IMG/VR virus record: IMGVR_UViG_3300035085_000018 | Coordinates: 1 to 43,590 of that record | Strand: one strand, 5' to 3' | Length of the DNA stretch: 43,590 nucleotides | Origin: a virus | Part shown: positions 6,996-13,665 of the stretch, one piece after another | Layout of the letters: every line of letters begins with the position of its first letter | Numbering within the stretch: position 1 is the first letter of the stretch | Position numbers and translations under genes: made by a program | Notes under the pieces: model-generated | What the model saw: the letters and a program-made list of their open reading frames with translations, nothing else | The model's database searches: none | Told to the model about the DNA's origin: nothing

Positions 6996-7840
6996 GACCG
7001 CTCCTCGTCTATGTCCGCACGGCGCACGACCCCGAGCTGCCGCCGCACGACGGCATCTGGTTCTTCCAGCGCGCGCTCCTCAGCCTGATCGCCATCGCGT
7101 TCATCGCCACCGCGGCGATCGGCGTCGCGCTGCTCGTGGGCGCGCTGACGAGCGGCCGCGCCCAGGCTGAGGGGCTGCGCCTCGAGCTCGCCGCCGGCGT
7201 CGCGCACCACCGCCTCGCGCCGGAGGGCTCGTGGTGGTACGACGGCTTCGAGCGCGAGACCAAGCTCACCGTGCCGAGCTTTAGCGCGGGCGTGCTGTGG
7301 ACGCCGATCGAGTGGAAGCGTTACCGCTTCGGCCTGCGCGCGGGTTATGTGGACCTCGGCACCGTCACAGCGTCGAACAGCTTCCCCATCGTCGAGGATC
7401 ATTCAGCCGCCGACGCCCGGGTCAATCCCACCTGCAATCGCACCACGCTCGCCGGATGCACCGGGAAATTCAAGGGCACCGGCTGGGCGCACGGCTGGTA
7501 CCTCGGACCCGCGGCGGAGCGCGACTTCGGACGCTTCACCCTGGGCGCCGAGGCCGGGCTCCTCTACTACAAGTCCGCCTGGATCGCGACCGATTTCAAA
7601 GTCGCGGACGAGAAGGGCGTTTTCATCCCGGGCGATTGGGACGGCATGCGCTGGGACCAGATCGAGGCATGGCACGGCACGTCCTACGCCGGGCTGAATG
7701 CGCGCTGGCGCGCGCTCTTCGTCACCGGGCGCGTCTACAACGACGTGCACGCCGCCGACACCAACAAGGGCAAGGACTTCATCGGCATGACGAGCGGCCC
7801 GGTGTGGAGCGTGCTCGCCGGGATCTCGTGGCCGCTATGA
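6992..7840 (+). CDS. Outer-membrane beta-barrel-like protein with N-terminal membrane anchor
   Basis: A 282-residue protein. Residues 1-25 look cytoplasmic, about 27-52 form a hydrophobic segment ending in SGRAQAEG, which could be an uncleaved anchor or an unusually long signal sequence. The rest alternates polar and aromatic residues in strands typical of small barrels (GLRLELAAGVAHHRL, FGLRAGYVDLGTV, FTLGAEAGLLYY, ARWRALFVTGRVY) and ends in a short hydrophobic strand (SGPVWSVLAGISWPL). A Gly/Asn/Cys-containing loop (NPTCNRTTLAGCTGKF) may be disulfide-closed. Such a protein in a phage could alter the host surface, for example in superinfection exclusion; this is inference. Confidence 0.6.
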   Translation: MRPLLVYVRTAHDPELPPHDGIWFFQRALLSLIAIAFIATAAIGVALLVGALTSGRAQAEGLRLELAAGVAHHRLAPEGSWWYDGFERETKLTVPSFSAGVLWTPIEWKRYRFGLRAGYVDLGTVTASNSFPIVEDHSAADARVNPTCNRTTLAGCTGKFKGTGWAHGWYLGPAAERDFGRFTLGAEAGLLYYKSAWIATDFKVADEKGVFIPGDWDGMRWDQIEAWHGTSYAGLNARWRALFVTGRVYNDVHAADTNKGKDFIGMTSGPVWSVLAGISWPL

Positions 7841-8067
7841 CCGTCCTCATCCGGCGCAGCTTCCTCGGCGGGCGCTCCATGGGCGACGCGGTGGTCCAGG
7901 AGCGCGAGGAGACCGTGTCGATGCTCGTCGCCCACGGCTTCAAGTACGCGCCGCTCGCCATGCGCCGCGCCCAGAGCTGGACCGACTTCGAGCGCGCGCG
8001 CGGCATGATGCTCGCGGGCGGCCTGCATCGCGTGCGGCTCACCGGCGGCCGCGGGATCGACCGATGA
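7837..8067 (+). CDS. Small hypothetical protein
   Basis: A 76-residue frame whose ATG overlaps the stop of the barrel-like gene (ATGA) and whose stop overlaps the next start in the same way. It is basic, with a possible helix (DFERARGMMLAGGLHRVRL). No family recognised. The overlaps on both sides and matching codon use support a real gene in the operon. Confidence 0.6.
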   Translation: MTVLIRRSFLGGRSMGDAVVQEREETVSMLVAHGFKYAPLAMRRAQSWTDFERARGMMLAGGLHRVRLTGGRGIDR

Positions 8068-8399
8068 GCGCCCAGTCCGGACCCAACCACATGAGCCCCT
8101 GGGCGCTCGAGCGCCGGCGCTTGAGCTATGCCGTGATGCGCATCATCGACCCGGCGGCCGGCAGCGACCGGTTCGTCCAGATCCCGCCGGCCGCCGACTA
8201 CTCGGACCTGATGCTCGACGAGATGACGGTCATCGTCGGCCTGCCGATCCTCGCGAGCGACGCCGAGAGCGAGGCGCGGCGCATGGCCATCATCGCCGAG
8301 TACGACGCCCGCTACTGGCGCCAGCGACAAAAAGCGGGCGCCGCGGCTACTTCCCCGAGCACTTCCCCGGCCGCGGCGCCCGATCCAACCCGATCGTGA
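8064..8399 (+). CDS. Hypothetical protein
   Basis: A 111-residue protein with an ATGA start overlap. The N-terminal half has a mixed alpha/beta pattern (RLSYAVMRIIDPAAGSDRFV), then a helical charged segment (SEARRMAIIAEYDARYWRQR) and a Ser/Pro/Ala-rich disordered tail. No domain recognised. It is co-transcribed with the membrane genes on either side. Confidence 0.6.
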   Translation: MSAQSGPNHMSPWALERRRLSYAVMRIIDPAAGSDRFVQIPPAADYSDLMLDEMTVIVGLPILASDAESEARRMAIIAEYDARYWRQRQKAGAAATSPSTSPAAAPDPTRS

Positions 8400-8731
8400 G
8401 CGCGCCGATCATCCTCAAGCCCGAACAGAAAGCCCTCTTGGACCATCTTTCCCGCACCGCCGACCTCGACCTCGAGGCGCGCCAGCAGCTCGCCTACCAG
8501 CTCGAGACGAGCGATGTCGCGCGCCAGGCGTTCGTCGCCGAGACCGTGCGCGACCGCAAGCTGATCGCGCTCCTCAAGAAGCACAAAGACCGCCTGCCGC
8601 GCGCGGTGTCCGAAGCGCTCGAGCGCGACTTCCCGCGCGTGAAATCGTTCGAAGAGCTGTGCGCCATCGCCGATCGCAAGGGCGAGCCGCAGCCCGAATT
8701 GGAGCTCACCCCACCGGAGACCACCGCATGA
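8396..8731 (+). CDS. Helical hypothetical protein
   Basis: A 111-residue mostly helical, charged protein with a GTG start overlapping the preceding stop (GTGA). It is rich in Leu, Glu, Lys and Arg, with amphipathic stretches (ALLDHLSRTADLDLEARQQL and LIALLKKHKDRLPRAVSEAL) that suggest a helical bundle or coiled coil, and a Pro/Glu-rich end. No family recognised. Confidence 0.6.
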   Translation: MSAPIILKPEQKALLDHLSRTADLDLEARQQLAYQLETSDVARQAFVAETVRDRKLIALLKKHKDRLPRAVSEALERDFPRVKSFEELCAIADRKGEPQPELELTPPETTA

Positions 8732-8877
8732 GACGCCTGCTGCGCGCCCTCGAGATCTACCTCGCCACCGACCGCACCTGGCGCTGCGCCTGGGCGCACG
8801 CCGCCGAGCGGCCGGGCTTCGCCGTCATCGAGCGCCAGGACGGCTTCGAGTACGTCGAGCCGAGGAGCGCGCGATGA
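8728..8877 (+). CDS. Very small hypothetical protein
   Basis: A 49-residue frame bounded by ATGA overlaps on both sides. It contains several Trp, Arg and Tyr residues (YLATDRTWRCAWAHAAERPG) and no recognisable motif. Support comes from the conserved overlap pattern of this operon. Confidence 0.5.
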   Translation: MRRLLRALEIYLATDRTWRCAWAHAAERPGFAVIERQDGFEYVEPRSAR

Positions 8878-9305
8878 CCACCGCGCTCTGCGTTTTCGCC
8901 GCCACCTACATCTGCGTCTTCACCCTCGGCCTGCAGAGCCTGAACGTCAACCAGGGCCACTACGTCGCCGCGGCGGTCACGAGCTTCTTCATCGGCACCG
9001 GGAACATCTACCTCTACAAGTACATGCCGGGCGCCGACGCGCTCGACCTTTCCGCCTACTACGCCGGCGGCATCGCCGGCATTACCTCCAGCATCTGGTT
9101 CCACCGCCGCGCCCGCGCCTGGCTCGCCGCCATGCGGGCGCGCATCGTCGCGCGGCTCTACGACGAGCGCGGCGCCTACGCGCGGCGGCCCGCCGCCGTG
9201 GTACGCGACTGCGAGAAGGGCACCGCCCTGTGCAGCTGGCCGAGCTGCAAGTGCGACGTGCTCCTGCCGCGAGGCTATGCCGGCGACGGCACCGACGTGC
9301 ACTGA
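8874..9305 (+). CDS. Integral membrane protein
   Basis: A 143-residue protein with hydrophobic segments at about residues 3-21, 30-50 and 60-76 (for example ALCVFAATYICVFTLGLQSL), then a basic amphipathic helix and a Cys-rich C-terminus (DCEKGTALCSWPSCKCDVL), which may bind a metal on the cytoplasmic side. Small membrane proteins with this N-terminal pattern are seen in other phages; the function is unknown to me. A holin is possible, but the lysis genes are elsewhere. Confidence 0.6.
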   Translation: MTTALCVFAATYICVFTLGLQSLNVNQGHYVAAAVTSFFIGTGNIYLYKYMPGADALDLSAYYAGGIAGITSSIWFHRRARAWLAAMRARIVARLYDERGAYARRPAAVVRDCEKGTALCSWPSCKCDVLLPRGYAGDGTDVH

Positions 9306-9338
9306 TCAGAAACCGCCGCAAAAAAGGGAGAAGCCCAA

Positions 9339-9786
9339 ATGAGCACCGTTCAGGAACAGATCACCGCCGCGCTGAAGAAGCTCGGACCCACCTCGCCCGG
9401 CGCGCTGGCCGACCATCTCGGCATCGACCAGGGGAAGCTCGGCTATCACGTCAAACAGATGCTCGACGCCAAGACCCTGCAAGCCGCCGGCGTCACCAAG
9501 GGCCGGCGCCTCGCGCTGCCCGACCAAGCCCTCGAAGCGGCGCCGCCTGCCCCCCCCCCAGCGCCGCAACAAGAAAAAGGCCAACGGCGCGGGCAAGCCC
9601 AAGACCCGGCGCAAGCCCAAGCCGCGCGCGTCCAAGCGCAAGCCGGCGCCGGGCGGAGATTTCACGCCCGCGGTCACCGCCGACATGCGGCTGCTCATCA
9701 GCGGGCACGGCGCGGCGCCCATCGTCTTCACCGAACAGCAGACCGAGCAGATCGCCGAGCTCTGCCTGAACTTCTTCGAGGTCTGA
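9339..9786 (+). CDS. Winged-helix DNA-binding protein, frameshifted in a run of ten C
   Basis: Starts at ATG 9339 after GGGAGAAG. Residues 1-60 look like a winged helix (ITAALKKLGPTSPGALADHL, then LGYHVKQMLDAKTLQAAGV). At 9550-9559 there are ten consecutive C. In the starting frame the reading continues into a low-quality Arg/Ala sequence to 9791, whereas the +1 frame gives a Lys/Arg-rich linker and then a well-formed end (PAVTADMRLLISGHGAAPIV, then TEQIAELCLNFFEV) stopping at 9786, two bases before the ParB-like start. The true product is therefore probably the fusion of both parts (about 148 residues). The cause may be a sequencing error, slippage in the C run, or a programmed shift. Confidence 0.65.
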
Positions 9787-9787
9787 T

Positions 9788-11479
9788 ATGAACGCACCCG
9801 CCGCCGCCGCGATCGCGGCGCCCAACCTGCAGCTCATCCGGCTCGACGCGATCGCCGAGAGCCACACCCACGTCCAGGACCTGCGCCGCAAGCGCTTCGA
9901 CAAGAAGGCGCTCCAGGAGCTCGCCGCCGACATCAAGGCGCGCGGGCTGCTGCAGTTCCCGCTGGTGCGGCCGCATCCGAAGGCGACCGACAAGGTGCGC
10001 TACGAGCTCGTCGCCGGCGAGCGGCGCTGGATCGCCTCCAGGATGGCCGGCTTCAGCGAGATCTACTGCAGCGTGCGCGACGTCAGCGACGACGAGGCGC
10101 TGCAGGACCAGCTCACCGAAAACCTGCGCCGCGAAGGCCTGCACGAGCTCGAGGAGGCCGAAGGCTACGAAGAGCTGATGAAGCTGAAGAAGGTGAACGC
10201 CGACACCGTGGCGGACATGGTCGGCCGCAGCCGCAGCTACGTCTATGCGCGCACCAAGCTGCTCGCCCTGTGCCCCGAGGCGCGCGCGGCGTTCTATACC
10301 GGGCCCGACGCCGGCGGCATCGACGCCTCGAAGGCGTTGCTGATCGCGCGCATCGGCCACCACGACACCCAGCGCCAGGCGCTGCGCGACATCACCAAGG
10401 GCGAGTACAACCGCGGCCCGATGTCCTACCGCGAGGCGCACAAGCACATCCTCGCCAATTACATGCTGCGGCTGCGCGCGGCGCCGTTCGACGTGAAGGA
10501 CGAGAAGCTGCTGCCGGCCGCCGGAAGCTGCGACCAATGTCCCAAGCGCACGGGCAACCAGCGCGATCTCTTCGGCGACGTCAAGGATGCAGACGTCTGC
10601 ACGGACCCGAAATGCTTCGACGACAAGCGCCAGGCGCACTATGCCGTCGATCGCAGGAAGCTCGAGGCCCAGGGCAAGAAGCTGATCTTCGGCGAGGCGG
10701 CGAAGAAGATCTTCACCGAGTTCGAGTCGCCGAACGCCTGGTCGCGCGACCGCATGCAGGGCGGCTACGTCAAGCTCGACGAGACCACCTACGCCATGGG
10801 CGGAGGCCGCAAGGTCGCCGACGTCCTCGGCCCGGACTACGAGCCGGTCCTGATCCAGCACCCGGGCACCGGCGCCATCCACAAGGTCGCCACGCAGCAG
10901 GCGATCAGCGCCGCGGTGGCAAAGCGCGCGAAGGAGCGCCCGGCCGGCAAGAAGAGCAGGACGCAAGCGTACGCGACGCCGGCGCGGCAGCACGTCGAGG
11001 ACCGCACCGACGAGCTCGTCGGCGAGCGCGTGCTGAAGGCGGTCTACGACAAGGCGCCCAAGCTGCTGGGGCAGGACGCGCTCCGGATCCTGGCGTTCCA
11101 TCTGTGGGGCGATGTCAAGAGCATTTGCCGGCAGGATGTTCAGCGCCAGCTGGGCGCCGCAGCCGGTTGGAAGATCAAACCGTCCTATAGCGGTCGGCCG
11201 CCGAAGGAGCTCGCCAAGCTCGGCGCCAAGGACTTGCCGCGCTTCGTTCTCGCGGCGCTCGCCGCGATCGAGAGCGAGGTGGGGATCGAGGGCGCGCAGT
11301 TCCAGCGGCTCTGCAAATCCCTCAAGGTCGACCCGAAGGCGATCGAAAAGCAGGTCGCCGCCGAGCTCAAGAAAAAGGCGGAGGAGGACAAGGCCAAGGC
11401 CGCGGCGAAGAAGGCCAAGAAAAAGCCCGCCGGCAAGTCGAAGGCCGCCGCGAAGAAGAGCAAGGGGAAGAAGAAATGA
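9788..11479 (+). CDS. ParB-like nuclease-domain DNA-binding protein
   Basis: A 563-residue protein. Residues about 15-115 form a ParB/Spo0J N-terminal domain with the GERRW box (77-82, where ParB proteins have GERRxR and bind CTP) and ENLRREGLHELEEAEGY (111-127). A helix-turn-helix follows (ADTVADMVGRSRSYVYARTK, about 137-156). A zinc-binding-like segment (CDQCPKR, then CTDPKCF) is near residues 245-280, and the last 60 residues are a Lys/Ala-rich tail. Phage ParB-like proteins can act as nucleases, partition proteins or regulators; no ParA gene is nearby, so plasmid-type partition looks unlikely. Ribosome binding site GAGGT before ATG 9788. Confidence 0.8.
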   Translation: MNAPAAAAIAAPNLQLIRLDAIAESHTHVQDLRRKRFDKKALQELAADIKARGLLQFPLVRPHPKATDKVRYELVAGERRWIASRMAGFSEIYCSVRDVSDDEALQDQLTENLRREGLHELEEAEGYEELMKLKKVNADTVADMVGRSRSYVYARTKLLALCPEARAAFYTGPDAGGIDASKALLIARIGHHDTQRQALRDITKGEYNRGPMSYREAHKHILANYMLRLRAAPFDVKDEKLLPAAGSCDQCPKRTGNQRDLFGDVKDADVCTDPKCFDDKRQAHYAVDRRKLEAQGKKLIFGEAAKKIFTEFESPNAWSRDRMQGGYVKLDETTYAMGGGRKVADVLGPDYEPVLIQHPGTGAIHKVATQQAISAAVAKRAKERPAGKKSRTQAYATPARQHVEDRTDELVGERVLKAVYDKAPKLLGQDALRILAFHLWGDVKSICRQDVQRQLGAAAGWKIKPSYSGRPPKELAKLGAKDLPRFVLAALAAIESEVGIEGAQFQRLCKSLKVDPKAIEKQVAAELKKKAEEDKAKAAAKKAKKKPAGKSKAAAKKSKGKKK

Positions 11480-11847
11480 GCACCACCCGGCAGCCCGCCC
11501 TCTGCATCGGCTGCGGCTGCGACGAGCACCATGCCTGCAATCACGGCGGCACGGGCTGCTGGTGGATGCGCTTCGACGCGGCCGCCAACGTCGGCGTGTG
11601 CAGCCAGTGCGAGGACCTGGTCAAGGCCTTCGATCAGGGGCAGCGCGAGCCGTTCCTGACGCTCATCGCCGAGCGCTACTACCGGCAGGTGATGTTCCTC
11701 TACGAGGAGACGGCGAGCGCGCTCGCCTGGCTGCGCGCGCCGCAGCCCGTGCTCAAGAACTGCATTCCGCGCGAGCTGATCCTCGCCGGCCGCCTCGACG
11801 AGCTGCGGGCGGTGCTGGATCAGATCCGCGACGGCGTGTACAGCTGA
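11476..11847 (+). CDS. Cys-rich zinc-binding-like protein
   Basis: A 123-residue protein starting at an ATG that overlaps the ParB-like stop. The N-terminus has many metal ligands: CIGCGCDEHHACNHGGTGC, then CSQC. The C-terminal part is helical and ends in a conserved-looking segment (PRELILAGRLDELRAVLDQI). Genes of this type sit beside ParB-like genes in other phages, from memory of general patterns. Likely a nucleic-acid-binding or adaptor protein; function unknown. Confidence 0.65.
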   Translation: MSTTRQPALCIGCGCDEHHACNHGGTGCWWMRFDAAANVGVCSQCEDLVKAFDQGQREPFLTLIAERYYRQVMFLYEETASALAWLRAPQPVLKNCIPRELILAGRLDELRAVLDQIRDGVYS

Positions 11848-11874
11848 AGTCCAACCACGAAGGGAAAAAGCCTC

Positions 11875-12423
11875 ATGAATGCACCCGCAGCAGCGCAACG
11901 CATCGAAGTCCAGATCGGCGACGCGCTGGTCACCGTTCCCGGCGAGGCGGCCGCGCTCGCCTATCTCGAGCAGCTCATCGATCAGCGCCGGCCGCTGCCG
12001 CTGTCGTTGCGCGGCAGCGCCGAGCGCCTGGACGAGCTCCGCACGCGGGCGGCCGTCCGCATCGGCGAGACCGGCCTCTACGGCACCTACGCCGGCATCG
12101 CCCGCCGCGACGACCAGGGCGGCGATCACATCCTCGAGGTGATCGAGGTGTCGACGAAGGAGATGACCTGGGAGGAGGCGAAGAAGTGGACCGAGGCCGC
12201 GGGCGGCATCCTGCCCACGCGCAAGCACGCCGCGCTCCTCTTCGCCAACGTGCCGGAGCTCTTCCTGGAGCGCTATTACTGGACCAGCGAGCCTCACGCC
12301 GAGGACGGCGAGTACGCCTGGATCCAGCGCTTCGGCGACGGCCGCCAGTACTGCAACCCCCAGTCGTACGAGTACCTGGCGGTGGCCGTCCGCAGAGTGC
12401 CCCTTCAACCATTGACCGCCTGA
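11875..12423 (+). CDS. DGR target protein 1 (variable C-terminus)
   Basis: A 182-residue protein. Residues 1-60 form a separate, probably helical domain; a short beta segment follows (GLYGTYAGIARRDD), then a C-terminal domain of the DUF1566/C-type-lectin-like kind common in DGR targets: MTWEEAKKWTEAAGGILPTR, LFLERYYWTSE, GEYAWIQ. The variable repeat covers about the last 40 residues and ends with the conserved YLAVAVRRVP. Compared with the template, codons encoding Asn have become Asp, Arg, Asp, Arg, Tyr and Tyr, and Tyr, His and Lys codons have become Cys, Pro and Glu. No signal peptide. Good ribosome binding site (GAAGGGAAAAA). What it binds is unknown; it lies outside the tail cluster. Confidence 0.9.
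   Translation: MNAPAAAQRIEVQIGDALVTVPGEAAALAYLEQLIDQRRPLPLSLRGSAERLDELRTRAAVRIGETGLYGTYAGIARRDDQGGDHILEVIEVSTKEMTWEEAKKWTEAAGGILPTRKHAALLFANVPELFLERYYWTSEPHAEDGEYAWIQRFGDGRQYCNPQSYEYLAVAVRRVPLQPLTA
12295..12397 (+). repeat. DGR variable repeat 1 (VR1)
   Basis: Aligns without gaps to the template 13548-13650 (offset 1253). The 11 mismatches correspond to template positions 13557, 13581, 13582, 13590, 13596, 13597, 13602, 13606, 13612, 13620 and 13623, all A in the template; replaced by G (5), C (3), T (2), and so on in the target. The last 25 bases are identical to the template, the expected initiation-of-homing region. Confidence 0.95.
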
Positions 12424-12434
12424 GAGAGAGCGAC

Positions 12435-12887
12435 ATGAAAAAGAAGTCCGGTTCACCCCGCGCGCCGAAGGCGCGCGTCGCCGCAAAAAAATCCCCCGCC
12501 GCGAGCACGCCAGTTGCGGCGGCCGCGCCGATCGAGATCCCGGCGATCGGCGCCGTCTTCCGTGGCGGGAAGTACGCGGGGATCTCGCTCGAGAATGAGC
12601 GCCGCGTGGCGCTGGTGCTGCTCGCCGGCGAGATCGAGGGCACGCACGCCGAGGCGCAGGCCTTCGCCAAGAAGCAGGACGGCGTGCTGCCCTCGCGCAT
12701 CGACCAGCTGGTGCTGCTCAAGAACCTGAAGCGCGAGTTCAAAGCGCGCTGGTACTGGTCGGACGAAAAGCACGCCGAGCTCGGCGAGTACGCCTGGATC
12801 CAGCACTTCGGCGACGGCGACCAGGACTTCCTCCACCAGTCGAACGAGTACCTGGCGGTGGCCGTCCGCAGAGTGCCGATTCAATAA
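12435..12887 (+). CDS. DGR target protein 2 (variable C-terminus)
   Basis: A 150-residue protein with a Lys/Ala-rich basic N-terminus (about 1-30) that target 1 lacks, followed by the same kind of DUF1566/C-type-lectin-like domain: AQAFAKKQDGVLPSRIDQLV, then FKARWYWSDEKHAELGEYAW. The variable repeat runs from residue about 113 to the conserved YLAVAVRRVP near the end. Asn codons of the template read Leu, His, Asp, Asp, Asp and Leu here, and Tyr and Lys codons read Phe and Glu. It starts 11 bases after the stop of target 1 (GAGAGAG as ribosome binding site), so the two are paralogues diversified from one template. Confidence 0.9.
   Translation: MKKKSGSPRAPKARVAAKKSPAASTPVAAAAPIEIPAIGAVFRGGKYAGISLENERRVALVLLAGEIEGTHAEAQAFAKKQDGVLPSRIDQLVLLKNLKREFKARWYWSDEKHAELGEYAWIQHFGDGDQDFLHQSNEYLAVAVRRVPIQ
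12459..12477 (+). repeat. Inverted repeat downstream of VR1
   Basis: CGCGCGCC (12459-12466), loop GAA, GGCGCGCG (12470-12477): a perfect 8-bp stem starting 62 bases after the end of VR1, inside the start of target gene 2. Phage BPP-1 needs a hairpin or cruciform downstream of its variable repeat for efficient homing; this and the one at 12926-12947 are candidates for the same role. GC-rich DNA makes chance stems likely, so confidence is limited. Confidence 0.4.
12771..12873 (+). repeat. DGR variable repeat 2 (VR2)
   Basis: Aligns without gaps to the template 13548-13650 (offset 777). The 10 mismatches correspond to template positions 13557, 13558, 13581, 13590, 13596, 13602, 13606, 13608, 13609 and 13623, all A in the template. 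Seven of these sites are also changed in VR1, four of them to a different base, showing independent rounds of mutagenesis. The last 25 bases are identical to the template. Confidence 0.95.
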
Positions 12888-12899
12888 CTCGATCGCCGC

Positions 12900-13313
12900 A
12901 TGAGCCCAGATCTCTTCGGGGGTGAAGCGCCGGCGCGAGCCGGCGCTCGCGCGCAAATTTTGCACAGCGACACCGATCTGTACCGCGCGGTCAGCGACCT
13001 CTCGAAGTTCATCGCGCGCGCCGTGCTCCACCTGCGCCGCGACCTCAAGCCCACCTACGGCAAGCTCCTCGTCGAGGAGTCGGTCTGGATGGGCGTGGTC
13101 GTGCGCCGCGCGAACATCGCGCGCGACCAGGGCAAGCTGCGCCACTTCGACGAGCTCCTCGAGCAGCTCGAGATCATCCAGTTCACGCTGCGCACGCTCT
13201 GCGAGCTCAAGTTCCTGCCGCACAGCACCTTCGCGCAGTCGCTGCCGATCACCGGCTCGGTGGGCCGGCAGGCCACCGCGCTGCGCAAGACTTTCGATGC
13301 ACCCGCACCGTAG
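12900..13313 (+). CDS. avd: DGR accessory variability determinant (Avd)
   Basis: A 137-residue, basic, all-helical protein of the four-helix-bundle (23S rRNA intervening-sequence protein-like) family: DLYRAVSDLSKFIARAVLHL, RRANIARDQGKLRHFDELLE, QLEIIQFTLRTLCELKFL. Avd forms a pentamer that binds the reverse transcriptase and template RNA and is essential for mutagenic homing in BPP-1 (established knowledge). It lies between the second target and the template repeat, the canonical place. The start at 12900 has no strong ribosome binding site, and the first 20 residues lie over an inverted repeat. Confidence 0.9.
   Translation: MSPDLFGGEAPARAGARAQILHSDTDLYRAVSDLSKFIARAVLHLRRDLKPTYGKLLVEESVWMGVVVRRANIARDQGKLRHFDELLEQLEIIQFTLRTLCELKFLPHSTFAQSLPITGSVGRQATALRKTFDAPAP
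12926..12947 (+). repeat. Inverted repeat downstream of VR2
   Basis: AGCGCCGGC (12926-12934), loop GCGA, GCCGGCGCT (12939-12947): a perfect 9-bp stem with a four-base loop, 52 bases after the end of VR2 and inside the start of avd. It parallels the stem found 61 bases after VR1. Candidate homing-enhancing cruciform; unproven. Confidence 0.45.
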
Positions 13314-13547
13314 CCTGTTGCGCGACCGTCACGGCGGCCGCGCCCGCGCATTGTTCACTCTGGTCGCGCCGCTGGGCGCCGAGGCCCCGGCCGCGGCGTC
13401 CACCGACATGCGCACAACGGATACCGCCGGCCAGCTGCCGCTCTTCGCGGCGGCCGGGCCCGCGTCCGGCGCAGTCGCCGCGCCGATCGGCCTGCAGCAG
13501 CACGCAGGCCTTCGGCCCGGCGACGTGGATTGCGCGAATGACGGCAT

Positions 13548-13650
13548 CACGCCGAGAACGGCGAGTACGCCTGGATCCAGAACTTCGGCAACGGCAACCA
13601 GAACTACAACCACCAGTCGAACAAGTACCTGGCGGTGGCCGTCCGCAGAG
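13548..13650 (+). repeat. DGR template repeat (TR)
   Basis: The 103-base template copied by the reverse transcriptase. By my count 29 of its bases are A, and read in the frame of the targets it contains seven AAC codons, the typical design that allows the widest range of amino acids after adenine mutagenesis. The final 25 bases match both variable repeats exactly; right after the last G the template reads CGAA while both variable repeats read TGCC, which would let the system tell donor from recipient. The 351 bases between avd and the reverse transcriptase (13314-13665) hold only this element and short uncertain frames. Confidence 0.95.
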
Positions 13651-13665
13651 CGAAGCGGTGCGGGA

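Noticed and set aside
13314-13546. A coding gene between avd and the template repeat (ATG 13297 or 13408 in the RT frame)
   Set aside because: Composition is Ala/Gly/Arg-rich without motifs, and the frame is open mainly because GC-rich DNA has few stops; kept only as a possible RT extension.
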